From the NCBI GenBank assembly GCA_016715895.1, contig JADJXH010000003.1, positions 1,660,501 through 1,724,500 on the forward strand: a DNA stretch of 64,000 bases, given 5' to 3'. Position numbers and translations under genes: made by a program. Below the pieces are notes generated by a model, which was given only the letters and a program-made list of their open reading frames with translations, did no database searches and was not told the DNA's origin. The DNA is from Flavobacteriales bacterium. GTDB taxonomy: Bacteria; Bacteroidota; Bacteroidia; Flavobacteriales_F; PHOS-HE28. Below are positions 26,501 through 34,964 of the stretch, one piece after another. Positions within the stretch are counted from its first letter, which is position 1; the number at the start of each line of letters is the position of its first letter.

Positions 26501-26698
26501 GCGGCCACCTATGCGCTCGTTCAGCGCTTCGTGGACGTCACCCCACGGGGTCCGCTCGCCGTGAAGGGCAAGGGCGAGGTGCAGATGTTCTTCGTGGACC
26601 GTTTGCAGACGGGCTGGAGCGCCGACGCGGCGGGCCGCATGCCCAATGCCGAACTGCTGGCCTGGCGCGCCGGTCACCTTGCCTCCGCGCCGGCATGA
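23600..26698 (+). CDS. Propeller sensor fused to class III adenylate cyclase
   Basis: A 1032-aa one-component membrane sensor. It has a signal peptide (MPRAAAIALLFACGAAIA), then about 14 two-component-regulator propeller repeats (DGFLWVATDEG, SGTVWAGTAFGG, KGNLWIGTEENG), a Y_Y_Y domain (YRYMLEGHDPDW, about 680-745) and one membrane helix (about 750-770). A coiled coil (REQHRLERMVDERTRELAAE) leads to a cyclase domain at 825-1010. Metal Asp residues are D830 (FSDFQGF) and D874 (IGDAYM); the KIKTIGD and YDIWGDTVNLASR motifs fit ATP as substrate. It presumably makes cAMP in response to a periplasmic ligand. Its stop overlaps the next ATG by four bases. Confidence 0.88.
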   Translation: MPRAAAIALLFACGAAIAQRTDLRTFSLEQGLPSARISAVCEDPDGFLWVATDEGAARSDGTRFRTIGRAEGLASQHVTALHGAPDGRVWIGMRTGAVATWERGAVRPWGPLPVTGAVRAFATDVEGHTWVALTGGLVRLGASGAATAVPLPTGQARLNALVRMPGGGLVAGTDSGLVVQRDGRWTLAGAEAELPDRRITALFADSLGLVVGTPSGYRLLDAGLKRLDPAESPTRGVPLPLHDQRILCVLRTRTGDLWLGTPAGIAHVSTRNGVPILRTITERNGLGHDLVRCLHEDRSGTVWAGTAFGGLSQFTSDAFLHFTEQDGLRSQIVSAIHRSSTNELWLGSVGGGLARWDAQGLRLFAEPEGLADPFVLCITDAPGGALVVGTATQGLFRRTGERFVRVADGPPGRVNALLHDDEGRLWAGTDRGLWGDPGDGHLMHVDGPQPAVTGIASGGDTVWVSTAEGLFRLPTRRVPWRLEPVPGPPVAMSNVVRDSKGNLWIGTEENGLYRVHGTRWDSLSTAGGMGSLTGLRSPTVELVLLDAYENVWVGTRRGIDLLQLDMLQEQVLEVDHYGTEEGFIGVETFRNACLLDRDSTLWFGTVRGATRYDPRRVREDPAEPRTHLTDLLLFFERTDWRPWCDSLGGDGLPLGLRLPPDRNHLTFAFTGISLAYPEKVRYRYMLEGHDPDWSPITATDRVTYSNLPPGEYTFLVLARNASGIWNTGPVRFAFTIRPPLWRTWPFLAGCAVVLALLLWAVVKLRERRLLREQHRLERMVDERTRELAAEKHRSEELLLNILPEATANELKEKGEAQARSHAACTVLFSDFQGFTEISGESEPTGIVADLDRFFRAFDRITDTHGLEKIKTIGDAYMCAAGVPEASPTHALDAVLTALEMLDAVDRINAERLQEGRAPWAIRIGLHSGPLIAGVVGEKKFAYDIWGDTVNLASRLEGLSEAGRINISAATYALVQRFVDVTPRGPLAVKGKGEVQMFFVDRLQTGWSADAAGRMPNAELLAWRAGHLASAPA

Positions 26699-28014
26699 GC
26701 AGCGCGCTGGTCCGGATCGTTCCACCGGCCGCCCTGCTGCTGCTGGGCCCTGCACTGGTCAACGGCTATCCGCTGGTGTATGCCGACACGGGCACCTACC
26801 TCACCAGCGGCTTCCAGCTGGGCATCCCCGCGGACCGGCCCATCGGCTACGGGCTCTTCTGCCGCCTCTTCAGCGGCAACGGGCTCAGCCTGTGGGGCGT
26901 GGCGATCGCGCAGGCGCTGCTCACCGCGACGGTGCTCGCGCATGCCTGGCAGGTGGTGGTGGGCCGGCGGTGGGGCCTCTTCCTCGCCACCACGGCCGTG
27001 CTCAGCGCCACCACCGGTCTCGGCTGGACCACGGGGCGGTTGCTGCCGGATGTGTTCACGCCGTTGGCGATCGTGTCCACCGGGCTCCTGGTGCTCACGC
27101 GCCTGGCGTGGCCGTGGCGCCTGCTGCATGCCGCGGTGCTCGTGCTGGCTGGCGTCACCCACTTTTCCCATCTGGTGATCGTGCCCGCCACACTGGCGAT
27201 CGCGTGGGGGCTTCACCTGCTGCTGCTTCGCACGCGCCCGCCGTTCATCGGGACCACCTTCGCCCTGGGCGCCGTGGTCCTGTCCGTGTTCGCGCTGGCG
27301 GCGAGCAACCGATGGGCCGGTCGCGGGTGGGAGCTCTCCCGCGGTACGCCGCTGTTCCTTCTGGGCCGTGTGGTGGATGCCGGCGCGCTGCCCGAAGCGC
27401 TCGCGCGACACTGCCCCACCACGCACTGGTCCATCTGCGAGGGGCCACCCCCGGCCGACAGCAGGACCCTGTTGTGGGGACCCGATGGTGCGGTGACGCG
27501 GGCGGGCGGATGGGACGCGTACCTGCCTGAAGCCCGGGCCATCAACGACGTGCTGCTGGAGGACGACGCGGTGCGCGCCGCGTTGTGGCGTTCCGCCTGG
27601 CGCGATGGATGGATGCAGCTCGGCCGCATCGGTCTGGACGAATTGCCGCAGCCGTGGTACCGCAAGCCGGTGAGCCCGCCCTACCTGGCGATCCAGCAAT
27701 TCGTACCGCGCGAGCTTCCCGCCTACCTCGGCGCCCGGCAGCATGGCGAAGGCACGCTCGACCTGCGTGCGGTGAACGCGCTCCACATCCTGGTGCTCGG
27801 CCTGTCGGTGTTGCTGCTCGTGGCCTTGGCGATCCGCTCTCGCGCCGCAGAACCTCGGTTGCTGCTGCTCTTCACCTTGTTGGCCGTGCTCTTCGCCGCG
27901 TCCAGCTGCGCCATGCTCAGCCTGCCGGACCAGCGCTTTCTGGCGCGCGTGAGCGGTCTCCTCCCCTTCGCTGTCGTGATGGTGATGGCCGCGAAAGGCC
28001 GAAGCGCGGCGTAA
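26695..28014 (+). CDS. Polytopic membrane protein, paralogue A (GT-C-like)
   Basis: A 439-aa protein with about 9-10 hydrophobic helices. Directly after helix 1 comes NGYPLVYADTGTYL, an acidic motif in a position like that of the first-loop Asp of GT-C glycosyltransferases. The long hydrophilic segment from about 225 to 345 contains HCPTTHWSICEG and a GGW motif and is probably periplasmic. It shares this plan with the next gene. The ATG overlaps the cyclase stop (ATGA), so it is translationally coupled to the sensor. A lipid-linked sugar transferase is an inference only. Confidence 0.6.
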   Translation: MSSALVRIVPPAALLLLGPALVNGYPLVYADTGTYLTSGFQLGIPADRPIGYGLFCRLFSGNGLSLWGVAIAQALLTATVLAHAWQVVVGRRWGLFLATTAVLSATTGLGWTTGRLLPDVFTPLAIVSTGLLVLTRLAWPWRLLHAAVLVLAGVTHFSHLVIVPATLAIAWGLHLLLLRTRPPFIGTTFALGAVVLSVFALAASNRWAGRGWELSRGTPLFLLGRVVDAGALPEALARHCPTTHWSICEGPPPADSRTLLWGPDGAVTRAGGWDAYLPEARAINDVLLEDDAVRAALWRSAWRDGWMQLGRIGLDELPQPWYRKPVSPPYLAIQQFVPRELPAYLGARQHGEGTLDLRAVNALHILVLGLSVLLLVALAIRSRAAEPRLLLLFTLLAVLFAASSCAMLSLPDQRFLARVSGLLPFAVVMVMAAKGRSAA

Positions 28015-28027
28015 CCCATCTTCGCGG

Positions 28028-29374
28028 GTGATGCCCGCCCTTCATCCGTTCTTCCGGAACGGCTTCGCCTTATTGCTCGGCACCCTGGGCGTGCTCATCG
28101 TGCCGCTGGTGAACGGCTATCCGTTGGTGTATGCCGACACGGGCACCTATCTGGCCAGCGCGTTCGAGGGCTTGGTGCCGATCGATCGACCCTACTGGTA
28201 CGGCCTCTTCATCCGGGGGCTGAGCTTCGGCGGTGCCACCCTCTGGCCCGTGGTGGTCGCGCAGGCGCTGCTGTGCGCGCTTGCCATCGACCGCATCGCG
28301 ACCCTCTTGCTTCCACCCGCCCGCGCGGCGATCGCCACCGTGATGCTGTGCGTGTTGCTCGGTCCGTTCACCGGGCTGGGCTGGTACGCGGGACAGGTGA
28401 TGCCCGACATGCTGACTGCCGTGGGCGCCGTGAGCATGGCGTTCCTCATCCTGCGCAACGAACAGTGGCCCTGGCGCGCGTTCGATGTTGGGCTGGTGCT
28501 GCTGGCGTGCTGGTGCCACCTGAGCAACCTGGTGATCCTGCCCCTGGTGGGCGGCGTGGCGGTGCTGCTGGCCCCGCGACCGCGACGGCGTGCGGCGCTG
28601 CATGCGCTGGCGCTCACGGGCTGTGCATGGGCCGGCCTCTACGCGGCGAACGGCCTGCTCACCGGCACGCCGCATGTGAGCCGCGCCAGCCATGTCTTCC
28701 TCATGGGCCGCCTGGTGGACGCGGATCTGCTGCGGCCCTGGCTGCAGGAGCACTGCCCCACCGCGCGCTACGGGATCTGCGCCTATTTGGACAGCCTGCC
28801 CACCACCAGCCGCGCCTTCCTGTGGTATCCGGAGAGCCCGTTGCAGCGGCAGGGCGGCTGGGAGGCCACGCACGATGAGTACGGCCGCATCGTGCGCGGC
28901 ACGCTCACCGAGCCGCGCTACCTCGCGGCCCATGTGCGGGCCAGTATCGGCTCCACGGCACAGCAGCTCATGGCCACGGCCCTGGCCGACGGGGTGATGA
29001 GTCCCTGGTTCGGCGACCCATCGACGCCGCCCTACCGCATGGTGGAACAGCACCTGCCGCACGAGCTGCCCGCCTTTCGCCACACCTGGCAAAGCACGGC
29101 GCGCGGTCGCCTGGACAGCACGGTGTTCGACCGGGTGCATGCGCTGCTGCTCGGGCTGTCCGCGATCGGCGGCCTGCTGCTGCTGCTCTGCCGGGGCACC
29201 GCCGCACCGGTGCGAGTGGTGGTGGCCCTCGCCTTCGCGACCGTGCTGATCGGCGCGTGGGCGTGCGCCAGCCTCAGCGTGGTGGACGCGCGCTACCTGG
29301 CGCGCGATGCGTGGCTGCTGCCGGTGGTGGTGGCGCTGGGGCTGTGGGCCGGCGGACGCGGGCGGCGTACCTGA
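28028..29374 (+). CDS. Polytopic membrane protein, paralogue B (GT-C-like)
   Basis: A 448-aa paralogue of the preceding protein with the same NGYPLVYADTGTYL loop, CPTARYGICAYLDSLP in the hydrophilic domain, a GGWEATHDEYGR motif and C-terminal helices. The gap of 13 bases to the upstream gene makes it the third gene of the cyclase operon. It ends 7 bases before the T-run of the tracrRNA terminator, which faces it on the opposite strand. Function is not known; both copies keep the acidic loop, so both are likely active. Confidence 0.6.
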   Translation: MMPALHPFFRNGFALLLGTLGVLIVPLVNGYPLVYADTGTYLASAFEGLVPIDRPYWYGLFIRGLSFGGATLWPVVVAQALLCALAIDRIATLLLPPARAAIATVMLCVLLGPFTGLGWYAGQVMPDMLTAVGAVSMAFLILRNEQWPWRAFDVGLVLLACWCHLSNLVILPLVGGVAVLLAPRPRRRAALHALALTGCAWAGLYAANGLLTGTPHVSRASHVFLMGRLVDADLLRPWLQEHCPTARYGICAYLDSLPTTSRAFLWYPESPLQRQGGWEATHDEYGRIVRGTLTEPRYLAAHVRASIGSTAQQLMATALADGVMSPWFGDPSTPPYRMVEQHLPHELPAFRHTWQSTARGRLDSTVFDRVHALLLGLSAIGGLLLLLCRGTAAPVRVVVALAFATVLIGAWACASLSVVDARYLARDAWLLPVVVALGLWAGGRGRRT

Positions 29375-29380
29375 TGGAGT

Positions 29381-29470
29381 AAAAGACCGCGACCCCTTTC
29401 GGGGCCGCGGATAAGCCTTGAAGCTTAGTTCTCACAACGGAATCATCCTTATTGTGAAAGACTTCAGGTC
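29381..29470 (-). ncRNA. tracrRNA of the type II-C CRISPR system
   Basis: Read on the minus strand, the anti-repeat at 29470-29451 (GACCTGAAGTCTTTCACAAT) pairs with the first 21 bases of the CRISPR repeat with two mismatches and one gap. Next follows AAGGATGATTCCGTTGTGAG, in which TTGTGA can pair back to TCACAA. A small stem TAAGC-TTCAAG-GCTTA (29426 to 29411) comes next. It ends in a strong terminator hairpin (CCGCGGCCCC-GAAA-GGGGTCGCGG, 29410 to 29387, one G-U pair) followed by TCTTTT. A promoter with correct spacing lies just upstream. About 90 nt, divergent from cas9. Confidence 0.85.
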
Positions 29471-29474
29471 GCTG

Positions 29475-29504
29475 CGAATATAGGGGTAGGACTCCTATCT
29501 TCAA
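29475..29504 (-). promoter_or_regulatory. tracrRNA promoter (-33 TTG, 19 nt, -7 TATATTCG)
   Basis: On the minus strand TTG at 29504-29502 is followed after 19 bases by TATATTCG (29482-29475). This is the Bacteroidota sigma-70 arrangement. The expected start, 5-7 bases further, coincides with the first base of the anti-repeat. Confidence 0.65.
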
Positions 29505-29567
29505 CCGCCCGGCTGCCAGATCGGTTCATCAACGTTCCGTTGGGCAGCTAGGCTTAGATGATTTGCC

Positions 29568-32500
29568 ATGATGGAGAAGAAGAACGAGCTGATCGTAGGG
29601 CTTGACGTGGGTAGCAACAGCGTCGGCTGGGCCGTGGTCGAAGTGAACGCGGAGCGCCTGGAGCGCATCCATGCCATGGGCAGCCGGATCATCCCAATGG
29701 GTCCAGAGCTGAAGGAGTACGAAGAGGGCAAGCGCATCACGAAGAACGCCACGCGCCGTCAGAAGCGCAGCATGCGACGCAATCATCAACGCTACAAGCT
29801 CAGACGCGCCAAGCTAGTTCAGGCACTGGGCCTGATCGATGCATGGCCTGAAGGCCTTGGAGAGCATGGAAGTGAGGTTCTGCCGATGCTGACGAGCCTT
29901 CAACTTTACGGCCTGCGGGCCATGGCCGTCGACCATCCGGTGACTCTGCCCGAGCTGGGAAGGATCCTCTACCACATGAATCAGCGGCGCGGATACAAGG
30001 ACATTGGGGACCTGATGGATGAGCAGGTCGGCGCTGCGCCGGAAGCCGAAAAGGATGATGGCAAGAGCATCGAACGGGTCCATATCGCCAAGGTGGAAGT
30101 GGACGACGCCAAGGGCAGGAAGGTGAAATACCTGGTCACGCTTGCCGATGGAAGAGAAGGCACCACCACCATCGCCACCATGAAGGAGATGGAAGGCACC
30201 GAACAGGAATTGGAGGTCACGACAAAGGAGACCAAGCGAGGCACCTCCATTGAATTCCGGCTACCCGTGAAGACCGACTGGCGGAAGGGCATGGAGAGCT
30301 TGAACCAGGCGATCGACCTGAGTGGCCTGACCCCGGGACAGTTCTTTCACCAAGCCTTGAAGGATGACCCGTTCTACAGGATCCGTGAACGTATCGTCCT
30401 GCGGGACACCTACAAGAACGAATTCGACCGGATCTGGGCGAGACAAGTGAAAGCCCATGCGCGGCTTGCAGATCCGGTCCTGCGCGACCGGGTGGTCCTG
30501 GCCCTGATCCCACGCAACGAGGTGGAACAGAAGAAGTGGTTGAACCGGGACCTGGGAACCTTCATTCGGGACCATGTCATCTACTTCCAACGGCCGCTGA
30601 AGAGCCAGCGGAGCAGCAAGGGGCAATGCCGCTTCGAGCCACAAAAGCCGGTGATGCCGGTCAGCTCCCCGATCCATCAGTTGTTCCGGATCCAGCAACA
30701 GGTGAACAACATCCGCCTGATCGATCGCTACGGAAAGGAACACGACGTGAGCGCGGATGAACGGAACCTGGTGTTGAAGCACCTGCTGGAGCACAAGGAA
30801 CTGAAGCCGGAGAACCTGCTAAAGTGCATCGGCCGCAAGGAGGAACCACTGGAGAACAACCTGCGCGCCGCCCTCCCCGGCCACCAAACCCTGGCCGCCC
30901 TGCGGCCCAGGCTGAAGGCATCGGCGATCTGGGACCGCCTGGCCCAAGAAGCACCCCGTACTGCCGGGCTTCAGGAAAGTTTGCTGTTCCGGATCTGGCA
31001 CATCCTCTACTCCATCCCCACCGAGGAGCATCGCCGCAAGGCCCTGGCCCCCATTGATGGGATCCCCGATGATGAGCTGGAGGCCCTCGCCAAGGTACGC
31101 TTTGACCGCAAGCACGGAGCTGTCTCGGCACGTGCCGCCATGCGCCTTCTCCCGCTGATGGTCAATGGCGATGCGTGGCGCTGGGAGGACGTGCCCGATC
31201 GGGATCAGCGACGGATCCAGGACGTGATCGATAAGGTGGCCACCGGTGAGGAGATCGAACGGCTCCCCAACGAGGTGCGTGTCCGCCTCACGGCGTACAC
31301 CGCACCCCATCACTTCCAGGGGTTGCCGTATTGGCTGGCGGCCACCGTGCTGTATGGCGATCACCGCAGCACGGGCGGCAAGCCGTATGAGAAGCCCGAA
31401 GAGATCAGAACCATGCCCCGCGGATTCCTCCGCAACCCGGTCGTGGAACAAGTGGTCAATGAGGCCCGGATGATCGTGCGAGACATCTGGAGCACCTACG
31501 GCCGACCGACGAGCATCCGCGTGGAGCTGGCGCGGGAGCTGCGCCAGAACCAGGAGCAGCGCAAACGGACCTTCGACAACAACCGCAAACGCGACAAAGA
31601 ACGCAAGGAGGTGTTGGAACGCCTGGTGAATGAGTTCAACCGGCCCAAGCCAAGCCGAAAGGACATCGAGCGGTACGAGCTCTGGGTGCAACAGGAGCAC
31701 CGTTGCATGTACAGCGGCAACACCATTGAACGCACACAGCTCTTCGACACGCGGGACACCGACGTCGACCACATCATCCCGCGCGCCCTGTACTTCGACG
31801 ACAGCATCCAGAACCGGGTGCTCTGCCTGCGGGAGGAGAACGCGAACAAGGACAAGCAGCTGGCCGCCTTGTACATGAAGGCCAAAGGGACCGGAGCGTG
31901 GGAGGCTTACGTGGACCGCGTGAACAGCCTGCGCATCGGGCGCACCAAGAAGAAGTACCTGCTCGCCGAGGAGGTGCCGGAAAGCTTCATCAACCGTCAA
32001 CTGCAGGAGACCCGGTACATCGGCACCAAGCTCACCGAACTGCTCCAGCCGGTGTGCCCGGTCCATAGCACGCTGGGCATCATCACGGATACGCTGAAGA
32101 ACGAATGGGGGCTGGACAAGGTCTTCAAGGAAGTGCTCCTCCCCCGCTTTGAACGACTGGAACGCATTACAGGCCGCACCTTGGTGGAGCCGGTTCCGGG
32201 TCGAAATGGCCATGGGGACTGGCGCATCGAAGGCTACGACAAGCGCATCGACCATCGGCATCACGCGCTGGACGCCCTTACCGTGGCGCTCACCCGGCAG
32301 GGCTACATCCAGCGGCTCAGCACCATGAACCAACTGAAGCTGAGCGATGCAGAGAAGGAGGCCATGAAGCGGCCCACGTGGTACCCCCTGCCCCACCCCG
32401 ACCTTCGCCGCCTGGTAAAGGAGCAGCTGGAACGCACCATCCCGAGCATCAAGAACCGGCAGCGTCTGCTCACCAAGGCCGCCAATCACACCCGGCATTT

Positions 32501-33599
32501 GGTGGACCCGAAGACCGGAACCACCGCCCTGCGCAAACAGACCAAGGGCGATCTGCGCGCCGTACGGGGCCCGCTCCATAATGAGCAGCCCTTGGGCGAG
32601 GTGCGCGAACAGCGCAAATGGCCGTTGAAGGACATCATCGCCCACCTCAGCGAACGGCCGGACCCACTGGAGGCCGTGAGCCCTAGAGACCCCGGCGAAC
32701 CCGGCTACCATGAACGGTTCCTGGCGCATGCGCACGAAGCCCGGTGGCTGCATGCCCACCTCTCCAAGTACGAGGGCAATGTGGAACGGATGAAGAAGGC
32801 GCTGCGGAAGGACCCGCTCGCGAACGCCCGGAACGAACGCGTGGACGCCCTCACCGTGCTGGTGCCCAAGTACACGATCACCCGCAACCTCGGTCCGACC
32901 TTCACCGAGAAGATGGTGGAGAAGATCATCGACACGCGCGTGCGGCAGGTGGTGCGCGAGCACCTCAAGGCCCATGGCAACGACCCCAAGAAAGCCTTCA
33001 CCGACGAGGCCCTTTACCTCATGAACCAGGGTCTGAAGGTGCCCGTGCGCAAGGTGCGCTGCCGCATGGACGAGGCCCTCGTGGGCGAGGCCATGGGCCG
33101 CAAACGCTTCCTGCGCCACGGCGACCCCAACCGGAAGCTGCACGTGGAGAAAGGCGAGAACCACGCGCTGGCCGTCTTCGTGAACGAGGCCACCGGCGAG
33201 CGCGTGTTCGAGGTGGTCCCCTTCTTCGACGCCGTGGAGCGGAGGCTCAAAGGACTGGACCTCGTGGATGCCCGACCCGGCCACCGCCACTTCCTCCTTC
33301 GGAAGAACGACCTGGTCTATGTCCCACGGCCGGGGGAGGATGTCCGGTCGATCGACTGGAAGGATACGGAGTACGTTGGCGACCGTGTCATGCGCATGAC
33401 ACAGATGTCCGGCAATCGCATCTACTTCCTTAAGGCACATATCTCTAACGTAGTTACCTACAGCAAGGAGGAAATGGAATTTGGGAGCCAGAATGCAGCC
33501 GAATTCGAGGACCGGGATGACCCAAGGACCAAGATCTCGCAGGTCTGTGTCCCTATCAGAATGGATCGCCTTGGCCGGGTGGAAGCCGTTCCGTTTTGA
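29568..33599 (+). CDS. cas9: CRISPR-associated endonuclease Cas9 (type II-C)
   Basis: A 1343-aa RNA-guided DNA endonuclease with all catalytic parts. RuvC-I D13 is in GLDVGSNSVGWAVV, the Arg-rich bridge helix (RRQKRSMRRNHQRYKLRR) is near 60-80, and RuvC-II E653 is in IRVELARE. The HNH motif DVDHIIP has H735 with N758 downstream, and RuvC-III HRHHALDAL has H899 and D902. The size fits the large Bacteroidota II-C subgroup; there is no csn2 or cas4. The ATG is doubled (29568 and 29571). The 5' third is slightly less GC-rich than housekeeping genes. Its stop overlaps the cas1 TTG start. Confidence 0.97.
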   Translation: MMEKKNELIVGLDVGSNSVGWAVVEVNAERLERIHAMGSRIIPMGPELKEYEEGKRITKNATRRQKRSMRRNHQRYKLRRAKLVQALGLIDAWPEGLGEHGSEVLPMLTSLQLYGLRAMAVDHPVTLPELGRILYHMNQRRGYKDIGDLMDEQVGAAPEAEKDDGKSIERVHIAKVEVDDAKGRKVKYLVTLADGREGTTTIATMKEMEGTEQELEVTTKETKRGTSIEFRLPVKTDWRKGMESLNQAIDLSGLTPGQFFHQALKDDPFYRIRERIVLRDTYKNEFDRIWARQVKAHARLADPVLRDRVVLALIPRNEVEQKKWLNRDLGTFIRDHVIYFQRPLKSQRSSKGQCRFEPQKPVMPVSSPIHQLFRIQQQVNNIRLIDRYGKEHDVSADERNLVLKHLLEHKELKPENLLKCIGRKEEPLENNLRAALPGHQTLAALRPRLKASAIWDRLAQEAPRTAGLQESLLFRIWHILYSIPTEEHRRKALAPIDGIPDDELEALAKVRFDRKHGAVSARAAMRLLPLMVNGDAWRWEDVPDRDQRRIQDVIDKVATGEEIERLPNEVRVRLTAYTAPHHFQGLPYWLAATVLYGDHRSTGGKPYEKPEEIRTMPRGFLRNPVVEQVVNEARMIVRDIWSTYGRPTSIRVELARELRQNQEQRKRTFDNNRKRDKERKEVLERLVNEFNRPKPSRKDIERYELWVQQEHRCMYSGNTIERTQLFDTRDTDVDHIIPRALYFDDSIQNRVLCLREENANKDKQLAALYMKAKGTGAWEAYVDRVNSLRIGRTKKKYLLAEEVPESFINRQLQETRYIGTKLTELLQPVCPVHSTLGIITDTLKNEWGLDKVFKEVLLPRFERLERITGRTLVEPVPGRNGHGDWRIEGYDKRIDHRHHALDALTVALTRQGYIQRLSTMNQLKLSDAEKEAMKRPTWYPLPHPDLRRLVKEQLERTIPSIKNRQRLLTKAANHTRHLVDPKTGTTALRKQTKGDLRAVRGPLHNEQPLGEVREQRKWPLKDIIAHLSERPDPLEAVSPRDPGEPGYHERFLAHAHEARWLHAHLSKYEGNVERMKKALRKDPLANARNERVDALTVLVPKYTITRNLGPTFTEKMVEKIIDTRVRQVVREHLKAHGNDPKKAFTDEALYLMNQGLKVPVRKVRCRMDEALVGEAMGRKRFLRHGDPNRKLHVEKGENHALAVFVNEATGERVFEVVPFFDAVERRLKGLDLVDARPGHRHFLLRKNDLVYVPRPGEDVRSIDWKDTEYVGDRVMRMTQMSGNRIYFLKAHISNVVTYSKEEMEFGSQNAAEFEDRDDPRTKISQVCVPIRMDRLGRVEAVPF

Positions 33600-34501
33600 T
33601 CAAGCGCACCCTGCATATCGGCAACCCGTGTACGCTCCGGCGCCGTGAGCAGCAATTGGTGCTGCACTACCCCACGGAGCTGGGCCTGGAGGACAAGTCC
33701 GTACCCATCGAGGACATCGGGGTGCTGATCCTGGACCATGAGCGTGTGGTCATCACCCAGATGCTGCTCGCGGCCCTGCTGGCGAACAACGTGGCGGTGA
33801 TCACCTGCAACGAGCAGCACATGCCCACAGGCCTGCTGCTGAACCTGGACGGGCACACCACCCAGACGGAGATCTTCAAGGCGCAGCTCGAAGCCAGCGA
33901 ACCGCTGCGGAAGAACCTGTGGATGCAAACGGTGCAGGCGAAGCTGCGGAACCAGGCCGATGTGCTGGAAGAGGCCGGCACCCCCGGGGACACGCTGCGC
34001 GAGCACGCCCGCAACGTGCGCAGCGGCGATCCGGACAACCTGGAGGCGCGCGGTGCGGCCCATTACTGGCGCTTCCTGTTCCCCCCGGCGATGCAGTTCG
34101 TGCGGCACCGCACCGGCCCGCCGCCCAACAACCTGCTCAACTACGGCTATGCCATCCTGCGGGCCGTGGTGGCCCGCAACCTGGTGGGCAGCGGGCTCCT
34201 CCCCACCTACGGCATCCACCACCGCAACAAATACAACGCCTACTGTTTGGCCGACGACATCATGGAACCCTACCGGCCCTGGGTGGACCGGCTGGTATGG
34301 CAATTGGTGGTGACCGAGCGGCTGGATGGTGCGGAACTGACCAATGCGCTCAAAGGGCGCTTGCTGTCCCTACCGGCGATGGACGTGCTCATCGACGGGA
34401 AGCGGAGCCCCCTGCTGGTGGCCGCCCAGCGGACCACCGCCACGCTGGCCCAATGCTTTCATGGCGAACAACGCAGGGTCCTTTATCCCGAGCGGCCATG
34501 A
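33596..34501 (+). CDS. cas1: CRISPR integrase Cas1
   Basis: A 301-aa type II Cas1, the integrase subunit of the spacer acquisition complex. It starts with TTG (33596-33598), overlapping the cas9 TGA by two bases; the resulting N-terminus MIKRTLHIGNPCTLRRREQQ matches the family start, so the rare codon is credible. Catalytic residues are visible as the Glu in LEARGAAHYW, the His in YGIHHRNKYN and the Glu in DDIMEPYRPW. It is translationally coupled to cas9 and followed by cas2 after 18 bases. Confidence 0.95.
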   Translation: MIKRTLHIGNPCTLRRREQQLVLHYPTELGLEDKSVPIEDIGVLILDHERVVITQMLLAALLANNVAVITCNEQHMPTGLLLNLDGHTTQTEIFKAQLEASEPLRKNLWMQTVQAKLRNQADVLEEAGTPGDTLREHARNVRSGDPDNLEARGAAHYWRFLFPPAMQFVRHRTGPPPNNLLNYGYAILRAVVARNLVGSGLLPTYGIHHRNKYNAYCLADDIMEPYRPWVDRLVWQLVVTERLDGAELTNALKGRLLSLPAMDVLIDGKRSPLLVAAQRTTATLAQCFHGEQRRVLYPERP

Positions 34502-34519
34502 ACCGCGGATGAACCGGCC

Positions 34520-34852
34520 ATGGGCCGCCTGGATGAATACCGGATCATGTGGGTCTTCGTGTTCTTCGACCTGCCCACCGAGACGCGCAAGGACCGTCGC
34601 AACCACGCGCGGTTCCGCAAGGAGATCAAGGCCGATGGCTTCACCATGATGCAGTACAGCATCTATGTGCGGCATTGCAACAGCGCCGAGAACGCGGAGG
34701 TGCACATCCGCCGGGTTAAAGCCCTGTTGCCGCCCGCCGGCGAGGTCATCCTGTTCACCCTCACGGACAAGCAGTTCGGCATGATCCAGTTCTTCGAGGG
34801 CAAGAAGAAGATGGACGCCCCGGACACGCCCCAGCAGCTGGAGATGTTCTGA
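34520..34852 (+). CDS. cas2: CRISPR-associated protein Cas2
   Basis: A 110-aa Cas2 with the ferredoxin-like beta-1 strand IMWVFVFFDLPTET (catalytic-type Asp), the FTMMQYSIYVRHC strand and the C-terminal QQLEMF tail. That tail is similar to the Bacteroidota type II Cas2 end that contacts Cas1. It forms the core of the Cas1-Cas2 integration complex. It is the last gene of the cas9-cas1-cas2 operon; the absence of csn2 and cas4 defines subtype II-C. Confidence 0.95.
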   Translation: MGRLDEYRIMWVFVFFDLPTETRKDRRNHARFRKEIKADGFTMMQYSIYVRHCNSAENAEVHIRRVKALLPPAGEVILFTLTDKQFGMIQFFEGKKKMDAPDTPQQLEMF

Positions 34853-34863
34853 CGGCCTCCACG

Positions 34864-34891
34864 AAAAAGGCCCTCCGCGATGCGGAGGGCC
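34864..34891 (-). terminator. Terminator for minus-strand CRISPR transcripts
   Basis: The hairpin GGCCCTCCGC-ATC-GCGGAGGGCC (34891 to 34869, minus strand) is followed on that strand by TTTTTCG. On the plus strand it has no T-run. It lies between cas2 and the first repeat, so it best stops transcripts that cross the array leftwards. It may act weakly on the cas operon too. Confidence 0.65.
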
Positions 34892-34964
34892 CTTCGGCTG
34901 TGCCATTTTCCCATCGCCCCTGTTGGCCGGAAACCGCGTGGTTGTAGCGGTTCCGAAAGCGCCT

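Noticed and set aside
30819..33440. Long antisense frame (873 aa) opposite cas9
   Set aside because: High-GC codon bias keeps the opposite frame open. Cas9 motifs are complete on the plus strand, and the antisense protein has no recognisable domain. The same applies to the long antisense frames opposite dipeptidyl peptidase, fhs, the POT genes and 43974-47159.
33596..33598. Doubt that cas1 starts with TTG
   Set aside because: No in-frame ATG lies near. The TTG-encoded N-terminus matches the Cas1 family start, and the overlap with the cas9 stop is typical of coupled genes.
34853..34964. Leader of the CRISPR array next to cas2
   Set aside because: The anti-repeat and the minus-strand terminator show that crRNAs are transcribed towards cas2, so this interval is the trailer. 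It has no AT-rich leader-like composition.
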